Shown here: piece by piece, positions 1 to 6,460 of the stretch
How positions within the stretch are numbered: the first letter of the stretch is position 1
Layout of the letters: each line of letters begins with the position of its first letter
Origin: a virus
Length of the DNA stretch: 21,102 bases
Reading direction: 5' to 3' (one strand)
IMG/VR virus record: IMGVR_UViG_3300010148_000158
Span: 1 to 21,102 of that record
The notes under the pieces: generated by a model
The model's database searches: none
The model's input: only the letters and a program-made list of their open reading frames with translations
What the model was told of the DNA's origin: nothing
Position numbers and translations under genes: made by a program

Positions 1-81
1 TATAGAAACAAATATGCTATAGCTTTAGTAGAGCTTAGAAGTCTAAGACAAGAAAAACGACAGTTACTACTTAACAATTAA
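1..81 (+). CDS. C-terminal end of an unidentified protein (partial)
   Basis: Frame 1 is open from the window edge to a TAA at 79-81 and gives 26 residues rich in Arg, Lys, Leu and Gln (RSLRQEKRQLLL), which look helical and basic. The start lies outside the window. It sits 42 bases before the terminase small subunit candidate. Too little is present to assign a function; a DNA-binding or coiled-coil tail is possible but is inference only. It could also be chance read-through of a non-coding edge, although the composition fits a gene. Confidence 0.45.
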   Translation, partial: YRNKYAIALVELRSLRQEKRQLLLNN

Positions 82-99
82 AGTTTTTTTTTATTATAT
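74..99 (+). promoter_or_regulatory. Variant copy of the two-box phage promoter candidate, upstream of terminase
   Basis: ACAAT at 74-78 is followed, 17 bases start to start, by TTATTATAT at 91-99. This keeps the box-to-box spacing seen in the five better copies (2290, 12015, 13421, 16136, 19011). Here the ATG at 124 lies 33 bases from the second box instead of 13 or 14, so a transcript would have a leader of about 20 nt. The first box is imperfect (ACAAT for ACAAA) and the region is very AT-rich, so this copy is the least certain of the six. Confidence 0.35.
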
Positions 100-123
100 A
101 ATTATTAATAATGTTTTTTAATT

Positions 124-363
124 ATGGATGGTAGAAAAAACAATGGAGGTCACAAAACAGCTGGGCGTAAGTCTAAAGCCGATGAGGTAGAACTTATAGA
201 GAAGCTTACACCATTAGAACCTATGGCCTTTGAAGCATTAAAGAAAGGATTAGAAAGTGCAGAGTTTAAGTATGTACAGCTATTCTATAACTATTATGCT
301 GGTAAACCTAGAGAGACTAAAGACATTACGATCAACGAGGATATTCCGTTGTTTGTAGATTAG
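124..363 (+). CDS. Probable terminase small subunit (DNA-recognition subunit)
   Basis: A 79-residue protein directly upstream of the large terminase, separated from it by one base. It opens with a basic Gly/Arg/Lys-rich stretch (GGHKTAGRKSKAD), continues into a helical segment with a possible helix-turn-helix (residues about 20-60), and ends in an acidic tail. Small terminase subunits bind the packaging site and hand DNA to the large subunit. The call rests mainly on position, size and the basic N-terminus, which recalls the opening found in terminase small subunits and HTH proteins of Bacteroidetes phages. It is short for a small terminase (often 100-180 residues). The ATG at 124 is used because the ATG at 111 is out of frame and stops after seven codons. 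Confidence 0.6.
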   Translation: MDGRKNNGGHKTAGRKSKADEVELIEKLTPLEPMAFEALKKGLESAEFKYVQLFYNYYAGKPRETKDITINEDIPLFVD

Positions 364-364
364 T

Positions 365-1537
365 ATGCAGGTTAAAAAAACCGAAGCTTTATCGAAATTA
401 CGTGCACTTAATAACCGTATTAAGGTTGTAAGAGGAGGTACGTCGGCTGGTAAGACGATATGTATTATACTTATTTTAATCGATTATGCCATAAAGAACG
501 AAGGTAGAGAGATAAGTATAGTATCAGAGTCGGTCCCACACTTACGCAGAGGCGCTCTAAAGGACTTTCTGTCTATATTAAATGGATTAAATAGGTATAA
601 AGAAAATCAGTTCAATAAGAGTACTTTAAAATACATATTTACAAACGGTAGTTACATAGAGTTTTTTAGTACAGATCAACCAGACAAATTACGAGGAGCA
701 AGAAGAACAGACTTATATATTAACGAATGTAATAATGTACCATTTGATGCATACAATCAACTAGTAGTAAGAACATCAGGTAATATATGGTTAGACTATA
801 ACCCGTCTAGTTTGTTTTGGGTAGACAAAGAAGTATTAGGACAGCCAGGAGTAGACTACGTTACACTTACTTATAAAGACAATAATGTATTACCTAAGTC
901 TATTGTAGACGAGATAGAAAAAGCTAAAGAGAAAGCAAAGACCTCAACTTACTGGTCAAATTGGTGGAAAGTATATGGCTTAGGAGAAACTGGATCTCTT
1001 GAGGGTGTATGTATACCAGATTGGAAAGAGATACCATCAGTACCAGATGAAACAAGATTATTAGGTTATGGCATGGACTTTGGATATAGTGTAGACCCTA
1101 GTACTCTTGTAGCTTTATACAAGTATAATAACTCATATATATTTGATGAGGTCTTATGCAAGAAAGGAATGCTAAATAGCGATATAAGTCAATTCTTAAA
1201 AAACAATCAAGTTAACGATATAATCTATGCAGATAGTGCTGAACCAAAGTCTATAGCTGAATTGTTAAGCTATGGCCATCCTATATATCCTGTAAGCAAA
1301 GGAAGAGACTCTATTGTATATGGAATCAACTTAATAAATCAGAATGTTATATATGTCACTCAACGAAGTAAAAACCTAATAAGAGAACTAAATGGCTATA
1401 TATGGATGCAAGATAAACAAGGCAATACATTACAAAAACCAAACCCTACAAGCGGTGATCACTGTGTTGACGCAGCAAGATATATCCTTAGCTCTATATT
1501 AGAGAATCCAAACAAAGGAGAATACTATATTTACTAA
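365..1537 (+). CDS. terL: Terminase large subunit (packaging ATPase and nuclease)
   Basis: A 390-residue protein that powers DNA translocation into the prohead and cuts the concatemer. The ATPase domain shows Walker A GGTSAGKT (residues 24-31) and a Walker B-like LYINE (117-121) following RGARRTD. The RNase H-like nuclease domain shows acidic positions typical of the family: D238 in MDFGY, D290 in YADSAEPKS, and D365/D369 in GDHCVDAARY. Length and motif order fit the PBSX/Terminase_3-like group. It begins one base after the upstream gene and is followed by a promoter-like region. No truncation or missing catalytic residue was seen. The assignment of family is secure; the packaging strategy (cos or pac) cannot be read from it here. 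Confidence 0.96.
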   Translation: MQVKKTEALSKLRALNNRIKVVRGGTSAGKTICIILILIDYAIKNEGREISIVSESVPHLRRGALKDFLSILNGLNRYKENQFNKSTLKYIFTNGSYIEFFSTDQPDKLRGARRTDLYINECNNVPFDAYNQLVVRTSGNIWLDYNPSSLFWVDKEVLGQPGVDYVTLTYKDNNVLPKSIVDEIEKAKEKAKTSTYWSNWWKVYGLGETGSLEGVCIPDWKEIPSVPDETRLLGYGMDFGYSVDPSTLVALYKYNNSYIFDEVLCKKGMLNSDISQFLKNNQVNDIIYADSAEPKSIAELLSYGHPIYPVSKGRDSIVYGINLINQNVIYVTQRSKNLIRELNGYIWMQDKQGNTLQKPNPTSGDHCVDAARYILSSILENPNKGEYYIY

Positions 1538-1550
1538 AAAAGTTAATAAA

Positions 1551-1584
1551 TTGTTTATATATTAAAAAAAATGTGTATATTTAC
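1551..1584 (+). promoter_or_regulatory. Flavobacterial-type promoter
   Basis: TTG at 1551-1553 and TATATTTAC at 1576-1584 are separated by 22 bases. This resembles the Bacteroidetes primary sigma consensus (TTG about -33, TAnnTTTG about -7, spacer 17-23), with C-terminal A/C substituted for the final G. It lies in the 81-base gap after the terminase and would transcribe the small gene at 1619. A weak ACAAA (1593) and TTATATCAA (1610) pair with the phage-box spacing of 17 also occurs just downstream, but it ends only 9 bases before ATG. Confidence 0.55.
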
Positions 1585-1618
1585 ACTATAAAACAAAGTT
1601 TAATTAAAATTATATCAA

Positions 1619-1816
1619 ATGAAAATATATAAAGACAGAACGACATCAACTAAATTAATGTCTAACCAGGACGGATCATCTTACAAATTAATTATTAAGT
1701 ATGGAGATAATTTTGCAGAAAGAATATTTGATGGAAAAAATGCTTATAAAAGAGCTACAAAATTTCAAAATGGAATTAGTGAAATTATGAGACTTGCAAA
1801 AAATATAAAACAATAA
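1619..1816 (+). CDS. Small basic protein of unknown function
   Basis: A 65-residue Lys-rich protein with no recognised domain. The first half (KLIIKYGDNFAERIFDG) looks like a beta-hairpin and the second half a helix ending in KNIKQ. It is preceded by its own promoter-like sequence and followed 11 bases later by a strong hairpin-T-tract terminator, so it looks like a monocistronic unit inserted between packaging and virion genes. Such isolated small units in phages are often accessory (moron) genes, but no function can be assigned. Confidence 0.65.
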   Translation: MKIYKDRTTSTKLMSNQDGSSYKLIIKYGDNFAERIFDGKNAYKRATKFQNGISEIMRLAKNIKQ

Positions 1817-1826
1817 TTAAAACAAT

Positions 1827-1849
1827 AGGGGTAGCAATACCCCTTTTTT
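1827..1849 (+). terminator. Intrinsic terminator with GCAA tetraloop
   Basis: AGGGGTA (1827-1833), loop GCAA (1834-1837), TACCCCT (1838-1844), then T to 1849. This is a perfect seven-base-pair stem closed by a GNRA tetraloop and followed by a T-tract, immediately downstream of the 65-residue ORF. Confidence 0.85.
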
Positions 1850-1868
1850 ATTAACCAATAATTATATT

Positions 1869-2012
1869 ATGAGAGATTTAGAAATATTAAAACAAGTATT
1901 TACAAAAAAGAACATATTATTAGGTATATTATTTAATGCTACATGGATCACAACTATGTATGGTGTGTTAGATTTATTGTTATATTTAAGATATGATTTA
2001 GGATGGATATAG
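1869..2012 (+). CDS. Small putative membrane protein, 47 residues
   Basis: ATG at 1869 to TAG at 2010-2012. The first 16 residues are charged (RDLEILKQVFTKKN). They are followed by a hydrophobic stretch (about residues 16-39: ILLGILFNATW, then LLLYL) that could form one membrane-spanning helix, and the end is LGWI. It overlaps the next gene (ATG 2003) by ten bases, which argues that it is translated as part of a pair. It falls under many ORF length cut-offs. Function unknown; small phage membrane proteins can act in lysis or host modification, but nothing in the sequence selects among these. Confidence 0.5.
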   Translation: MRDLEILKQVFTKKNILLGILFNATWITTMYGVLDLLLYLRYDLGWI

Positions 2013-2230
2013 AATACCATAAAATATTAAATAAGTGTTGGGATAACAATATTAAAGTTATTCAAAAGCCATTAGGTAGAGGTAGTCATAAAAAACCACC
2101 TGCTGTAAAGCTTATAGCATCTATAGACTATAACTATATACAAGGCAAAAAAATATATGATCAAAATAGTAAAGAACTTGAACAAGCTATAGAAGATCTA
2201 TATAGAATATTATATAATAATTACATTTAA
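2003..2230 (+). CDS. Hypothetical protein, 75 residues
   Basis: A 75-residue protein with a basic loop GRGSHKKPP near residues 25-33 and a C-terminal helix (ELEQAIEDLYRIL). No domain is recognised. It starts inside the preceding 47-residue ORF, an overlap of ten bases that implies coupled translation. It ends 27 bases before a terminator, so the two form a short operon in the cassette between terminase and tail genes. Confidence 0.6.
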   Translation: MDIEYHKILNKCWDNNIKVIQKPLGRGSHKKPPAVKLIASIDYNYIQGKKIYDQNSKELEQAIEDLYRILYNNYI

Positions 2231-2257
2231 TTTTTTTCATTTGGTTTGATTGGAATT

Positions 2258-2281
2258 AGGTAGCAGAGATGTTACCTTTTT
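2258..2281 (+). terminator. Intrinsic terminator before the tail block
   Basis: AGGTAGC (2258-2264), loop AGAGAT (2265-2270), GTTACCT (2271-2277), then a T-tract to about 2281. The stem is seven pairs including one G-T. It closes the small-gene cassette and sits just upstream of the promoter-like element of the tail block. Confidence 0.75.
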
Positions 2282-2289
2282 CCTTTTAT

Positions 2290-2319
2290 ACAAAACACTA
2301 AATAATTTATTGTATTAAT
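2290..2319 (+). promoter_or_regulatory. Two-box phage promoter candidate, copy A (tail block)
   Basis: ACAAA at 2290-2294 and TTATTGTAT at 2307-2315, 17 bases start to start, with ATG at 2320 (13 bases from the start of the second box). Copies B (12015), C (16136), D (13421) and E (19011) share the spacing. If the second box acts as a -10 element, transcription would begin at or next to the ATG. The ACAAA box then lies near -30, closer than a normal -35 box, as in promoters that need a phage activator. Confidence 0.6.
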
Positions 2320-2994
2320 ATGAAAGTTAAAATAAACGTACCTGAATCACTTAAAGAAATAACTCTAGATCAATACCAAAGATTTGAAAAGTTAAATACA
2401 GAAGAAAATAAAGAATCTACATTCTTACTACAAAAGATGGTAGAGATATTTTGTAACCTCAACTTAAAGGATGTTGCAAACATAAAATACAAATCAGTAC
2501 AAGAAATAGTAGTACACCTCAACAAGATATTTGATAAAAAGCATAGTTTAACACCTACGTTTACTTTAGGCAATGTAGAGTATGGATTTATACCTGTACT
2601 TGATGATATGTCATTAGGAGAGTTTATAGACCTTGATGAGAACTTAGGCAAGTGGGATAATATGCATAAAGCAATGAGTGTATTATATAGACCAATTAAA
2701 TTTAAGAAAGGTAACAAGTACAATATAGAAGAATACAAAGGTATGAACGACAAACTAAAGTATATGACTTTAGATATTGTATTTGGTTCTATGGTTTTTT
2801 TTTATCATTTAAGCAACGAGTTAACACAAACTATCCTGAATTATTTACAGAAGGAGTTGCCGAACAAACTGACTATTCAGCAGAAGGAAGCTTTGGATCA
2901 AAGTGGGGCTGGTATCAGTCGGTCTATGGTATTGCTAAAGGAGATGCTACCAAGTTTGACACGGTTACCAAACTTAACGTCCACAAATGTTTAA
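2320..2994 (+). CDS. Frame-0 product: probable tail assembly chaperone, short form
   Basis: A 224-residue protein read without frameshifting. Residues 1-160 are shared with the long form: a beta-start KINVPESLKEITLDQYQRF, mainly helical segments, and VEYGFIPVLDDMSLGEF near 85-105. After the T run the frame-0 tail reads FYHLSNELTQTILNYLQKEL and then a Gly/Ser-containing helix, a coherent helical end. The last 60 codons use GC-rich codons (CTG, CCG, CGG, GGG) that are rare elsewhere in this window. That would be expected if the other frame also constrains the DNA. The role as chaperone is inferred from the frameshift architecture and tail-gene context; no enzymatic motif is present. Confidence 0.6.
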   Translation: MKVKINVPESLKEITLDQYQRFEKLNTEENKESTFLLQKMVEIFCNLNLKDVANIKYKSVQEIVVHLNKIFDKKHSLTPTFTLGNVEYGFIPVLDDMSLGEFIDLDENLGKWDNMHKAMSVLYRPIKFKKGNKYNIEEYKGMNDKLKYMTLDIVFGSMVFFYHLSNELTQTILNYLQKELPNKLTIQQKEALDQSGAGISRSMVLLKEMLPSLTRLPNLTSTNV

Positions 2995-3056
2995 TGTATC
3001 TAGCATTTGAAAAAGATAAAGTAGAATTAGAAAAGAAGTTAATTAAAAAACGATGA
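2320..3056 (+). CDS. Frameshift product: probable tail assembly chaperone, long form
   Basis: Translation from ATG 2320 with a -1 shift at the T run 2795-2803 (frame 0 through 2802, then re-reading from 2802) gives about 245 residues and ends at TGA 3054-3056, overlapping the next gene's ATG (3053) as ATGA. The -1 segment contains FGSKWGWYQSVYGIAKGD and LNVHKCLMYLAFEKDK, which look strongly protein-like and recall a segment of Bacteroidetes phage proteins. The -1 frame is open from 2715 but has no ATG until near its end, so frameshifting is its likely route of expression. Two products, one by frameshift, in front of tail genes is the G/GT scheme of tail assembly chaperones. The alternative is a sequencing undercall of ten Ts as nine. 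Confidence 0.65.
2795..2803 (+). promoter_or_regulatory. Slippery T9 run, candidate programmed -1 frameshift site
   Basis: Nine consecutive T residues lie in frame as G GTT TTT TTT TAT, giving a T_TTT_TTT heptamer on which both P- and A-site tRNAs can re-pair after a -1 slip. Both frames stay open far downstream (frame 0 to 2994, -1 frame to 3056). No clear stimulatory hairpin was found after it by eye. Confidence 0.65.
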
Positions 3057-3511
3057 AAGGTTTTTACAACGTAACAAAGGAATTAAAAACAGCACTTGCA
3101 GCGGAACCATTTGTTAATACAGTTACATTTGGAAGTTTAGATGATGTAGATTTAAACAAGCAAACTATATTTCCATTATCACACATTATAGTAAACAACA
3201 CAACATTAGGAACTAAAACACTAACATTTAACATTTCTATTCTTGCAATGGACATTGTAGATATAAGCAAAGAAGCAACTGCTGATATATTTGTAGGAAA
3301 CGATAACGAACAAGATGTACTTAATACACAATTAGGATTACTAACAAGAATAATAAACATCTTACAACGTGGTGATTTATATACTGAACTTTACCAAGTA
3401 CAGGGTGATGTAAGTTGTGAACCATTTGTAGATAGGTTTGAAAACAAGTTAGCAGGATGGACTGCAACATTTGATGTAGTAGTACAAAATGATATGACAA
3501 TATGCAGTTAG
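3053..3511 (+). CDS. Putative tail-completion or tail-terminator protein
   Basis: A 152-residue alpha/beta protein with several amphipathic strands (HIIVNNTTLGTKTLTFNISI, then GWTATFDVVVQNDMTIC at the end) and a helix with TRIINILQRGDL. I recall similar proteins in tail regions of flavobacterial phages, next to HK97 gp10-like genes. Its start overlaps the stop of the frameshifted ORF (ATGA at 3053-3056), and its own end overlaps the next gene by ten bases, so it is embedded in the tail operon. The position beside a gp10-like gene suggests a tail terminator or neck role; this is inference from context and size. Confidence 0.5.
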   Translation: MKGFYNVTKELKTALAAEPFVNTVTFGSLDDVDLNKQTIFPLSHIIVNNTTLGTKTLTFNISILAMDIVDISKEATADIFVGNDNEQDVLNTQLGLLTRIINILQRGDLYTELYQVQGDVSCEPFVDRFENKLAGWTATFDVVVQNDMTICS

Positions 3512-4014
3512 AAAACTTAAATAAAGAACTAAATAAGTTTGGTAAGTTTGTAGTACAGCAAGCAAGAACAAGGTTATCTAAAAACAAATCAAAAAAAGGT
3601 AAGGGAACAACCTCATCAGATGGTCAACTATATAAAAGCCTTGCTTATTTTTTAGATAATAAAAAAAATACTTTGTCTTTTGAAATGGAAGACTACGGTA
3701 TGTTTCAGGATCGTGGTGTAAGTGGAACAGAAAAGAAATACAATACACCTTTTTCATATACAAACAAAATGCCCCCTATTAAACCATTAGCACAATGGGC
3801 AAAAAGTAAAAACATAAGATTAAGAGATAAAGAAGGTAAGTTTAAAAAAGGTAGTTATAATACAATAGGGTTTTTAATAGCAAGAAGTATATATAGAAAA
3901 GGATTAAAACCAAGTTTGTTTTTTACAAAACCATTTGAACAAGCGTTTAAAAAACTACCTGATGATTTGGCATTTGCTTTTGGTGAAGATGTAAATAATT
4001 TATTTAGAAACTAA
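3502..4014 (+). CDS. HK97 gp10-like head-tail joining / tail completion protein
   Basis: A 170-residue basic protein. The layout matches the HK97 gp10-like family: an N-terminal helix (LNKFGKFVVQQARTRL), a Lys/Ser-rich loop (LSKNKSKKGKGTTSSDGQL), a strand pair LSFEMEDYGMFQDRGVSGT equivalent to the family's Y-x-x-F-x-(E/D)-x-G-T signature, and a late KPSLFFTKPFEQAFKKL segment. Family members complete the head-tail joint. The start at 3502 overlaps the previous gene, and the stop overlaps the next ATG (TAATG at 4012-4016). Confidence 0.7.
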   Translation: MQLENLNKELNKFGKFVVQQARTRLSKNKSKKGKGTTSSDGQLYKSLAYFLDNKKNTLSFEMEDYGMFQDRGVSGTEKKYNTPFSYTNKMPPIKPLAQWAKSKNIRLRDKEGKFKKGSYNTIGFLIARSIYRKGLKPSLFFTKPFEQAFKKLPDDLAFAFGEDVNNLFRN

Positions 4015-5471
4015 TGAGTACAAAGATAAACGTAAGAAGTCCATATTTTTTAGCTTATAGTGAGCCTACAATACCTACACCTGTATTTGATTGCTTCATA
4101 GCAAACCCAAGAAATTTTAGTATAAACCAACAGGGAATACTTACACTACCTACTTTAGATTATGGTACAATAACAGCAGTTAGTACGGAAAAGTTTGCAA
4201 CAGTAACTTCACCTACAAGTAGAACAGTAACACTTACAATACAAATACCTATAGGATTTAGTAATACAGAAACAGATGGTTTTATTACTTGTGATGTATC
4301 AGCAACACAACCTGCATTTGTAGCAGGTACAACTTGTACACAAAACGTAACAACAAACGGTAGTATTCCTGCACAAACAATAACAGTAGGTGGTAATAGT
4401 GTAACTGTAGATTTATCATCTTATTTTACAGGTGGTACAATAGCAGGATATAATATCATAAACTTTCATACAAATTTAGTTACAGCAGGTGTAAATTCAA
4501 ACACACTTACGCTAACATCTAATCAAATAGGTGGTACTAAAACAATATATATAGAAGCATTTGAAAGTGCATCAGGTACTTGTACTGCAGTTCAATCTAT
4601 AGCAGTTACAGTAAATGGTTTAAGTGCAGCATTTGATTGTACAGCAGCAAATCTTGCTAATGGTGGTGGTAGTATAGCACAAAATGGTACTATTACTGAT
4701 CCTATATCAATAGCAACAATAACAGCAAAAAGTTTAACATCAGGAGGTGGGCATATTACAAGTGTTGCAGCAAATTCAGGTAGTAGTGCAATAGATGTTA
4801 CTTTATTTTTTGATTTAACTGCACCTGTAGGATATACGAATGCAGGAGCAACAGTAATTTGTTCTAAAACATTTAAACAACAAGCTACTTCTACATTACC
4901 AACTTTTGATTGTGATACTGCAAATCTTACAGAGCAAGGTATAAGTACAAGAGGTGATATACACATAGGTAAAACACAATTAGGTACAATACAAGGTTTT
5001 TCACCTATTAATTTTGCAGAAGTTACAACAGAAACAAGTAGGTCAATAGATTTTACAGTTTTAATACCAAGTGGTTATTCAAATACAGGAGATGGTTCAC
5101 AAACTTTAACTTGTACTAAAACAATAACACAACCTGCAAGTTTAGGTGTATGTGGTAGTAATAATTATTTTATATCATCTGGTAAAGCATCACCTACAGA
5201 TTTTTGTGATGGTACATTTCCTACATCAACTGCAATAGTATCAACAGCTTCTAACAGAGAAACAGGAAAAGGTAAAACAGTATGTAAACAAGGTACTGCT
5301 TTTGCAGGGCAAAACTTATATTATGCTGTAAGTACTGTATCAATAAATGCAGGAGCAGGTATAGGTGTAGGTTCATATATTTTATGGCTAATAGATAATA
5401 ATGGAATAGTAACAAATGTTGCAATAGCAAATTGTGATGTTGGTGGTTCAGGGAGTTTTACAAATTTATAG
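4014..5471 (+). CDS. Tail protein with three repeated FDC-type beta domains
   Basis: A 485-residue Thr/Ser/Ala-rich protein with no catalytic motif. A unit of about 75-85 residues occurs three times (residues about 25-101, 207-291, 298-375). Each copy opens with FDC, carries a G-T-I/A-T-I core, then an I/APxGY/FxN turn (IPIGFSN, APVGYTN, IPSGYSN) and closes with a second Cys (C93, C283, C367) before a TQPA/QQA end. Between copies 1 and 2 there is an Ig/cadherin-like segment (VTVDLSSYFTGG). The C-terminus (about 380-485) is a separate Cys-containing domain with SYILWLIDNNG. This looks like a beta-sandwich decoration or receptor-facing tail protein. It sits between tail-completion genes and tail-tip genes. 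Confidence 0.6.
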   Translation: MSTKINVRSPYFLAYSEPTIPTPVFDCFIANPRNFSINQQGILTLPTLDYGTITAVSTEKFATVTSPTSRTVTLTIQIPIGFSNTETDGFITCDVSATQPAFVAGTTCTQNVTTNGSIPAQTITVGGNSVTVDLSSYFTGGTIAGYNIINFHTNLVTAGVNSNTLTLTSNQIGGTKTIYIEAFESASGTCTAVQSIAVTVNGLSAAFDCTAANLANGGGSIAQNGTITDPISIATITAKSLTSGGGHITSVAANSGSSAIDVTLFFDLTAPVGYTNAGATVICSKTFKQQATSTLPTFDCDTANLTEQGISTRGDIHIGKTQLGTIQGFSPINFAEVTTETSRSIDFTVLIPSGYSNTGDGSQTLTCTKTITQPASLGVCGSNNYFISSGKASPTDFCDGTFPTSTAIVSTASNRETGKGKTVCKQGTAFAGQNLYYAVSTVSINAGAGIGVGSYILWLIDNNGIVTNVAIANCDVGGSGSFTNL

Positions 5472-5473
5472 TT

Positions 5474-6460
5474 ATGGCAATAAGTACAGCACAATTAAGT
5501 TTATACATATATACAGGTACATCAGGTTCTTATCAAAACTCTGATTTAAAATATACAATACAAAAAGAAAGAATTAATGCAGATGATGTTATTAATTTTG
5601 AAGTATCAAATCTTGTAAGAGATTATATTGATTTAACTTTTAATAATGATTATTTATCTAAATGTGTATGGGTTACAGCTATTGCAAATTTATTTGATGA
5701 AAACAATGAACCCTTTACTTATAGTAACCCACAAACAAATACTTATTTAGCATTAGATGGATATGGTTATTTTGAAGATGAGGTAAATCCACAACTTTCA
5801 ACAAATGCACTTATATCATCAAACAATATATACTTACCAGAAAATACAGCAGGTAAATTACCAATATTTGCAGAAGGTGTTGGAAAATATATAATAGATT
5901 CTACAACAACACAAGTAACAGATAGTGGTAATACTAATCAAAAAATACAATACATAACAGTTCCTGCAAACAGTTCTACAATACAAATATTTGATACTGA
6001 TGATGCTACATTAAGAAAAACAATAACAGTAAACAATGTCTGTGAACCCAAGTTTACACCTTATAAAATAACATTTGTAAACAAGTTTGGTGCATTTCAA
6101 GATTTATATATGTTCAAGAAAAACATAGAAAATTTAAGCGTTACTGATGAAACATTTAGAAGAAATATAATAGTAAATAATACTACAAGTTATCCTACTT
6201 ATGCAGGGCAAAGTGCAAGATATAATGTTAATGGTCAAACAACACTTACTCTTAACACAGGTTTCATAAAAGAGGATATGAACCAAACTATTGAAGAATT
6301 GTTTTTAACAGAAAATGTATGGATACGATATGAAAACAAAACATTACCTGTAATTCCTAAAACAAAATCATTGGCTTTTAAAACAAGTTTAAATGATAAA
6401 CTAATAAATTATACAATAGAATTTGAATTTGCATTTACAAAAATAAATAGTGTACGTTAA
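5474..6460 (+). CDS. Tail-tip / baseplate-like structural protein
   Basis: A 328-residue protein mostly of beta character. The segment KITFVNKFGAFQDLYMFKKN (about 198-217) is, as I recall, characteristic of a structural protein found next to the large tail gene in flavobacterial phages. An N-terminal half with DVINFEVSNLVRDYI is followed by a linker rich in Thr/Asn. The position directly before the 1277-residue tail protein (TAATG overlap at 6458-6462) suggests a distal tail or hub component that docks to it. The function is inferred from context; no enzyme motifs were seen. Confidence 0.55.
   Translation: MAISTAQLSLYIYTGTSGSYQNSDLKYTIQKERINADDVINFEVSNLVRDYIDLTFNNDYLSKCVWVTAIANLFDENNEPFTYSNPQTNTYLALDGYGYFEDEVNPQLSTNALISSNNIYLPENTAGKLPIFAEGVGKYIIDSTTTQVTDSGNTNQKIQYITVPANSSTIQIFDTDDATLRKTITVNNVCEPKFTPYKITFVNKFGAFQDLYMFKKNIENLSVTDETFRRNIIVNNTTSYPTYAGQSARYNVNGQTTLTLNTGFIKEDMNQTIEELFLTENVWIRYENKTLPVIPKTKSLAFKTSLNDKLINYTIEFEFAFTKINSVR

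Noticed and set aside
111-134. ATG at 111 as a start for the terminase small subunit
   Set aside because: It is out of frame with the gene at 124 and reaches a stop after seven codons.
1593-1619. A seventh copy of the two-box element before the 65-residue ORF
   Set aside because: ACAAA and TTATATCAA have the right 17-base spacing, but the second box matches poorly and ATG is only 9 bases from it. A flavobacterial-type promoter just upstream explains the region better.
4592-4966. A 124-codon minus-strand frame opposite the repeat protein
   Set aside because: It is a shadow of the beta-repeat gene, with no start context or neighbours on that strand.
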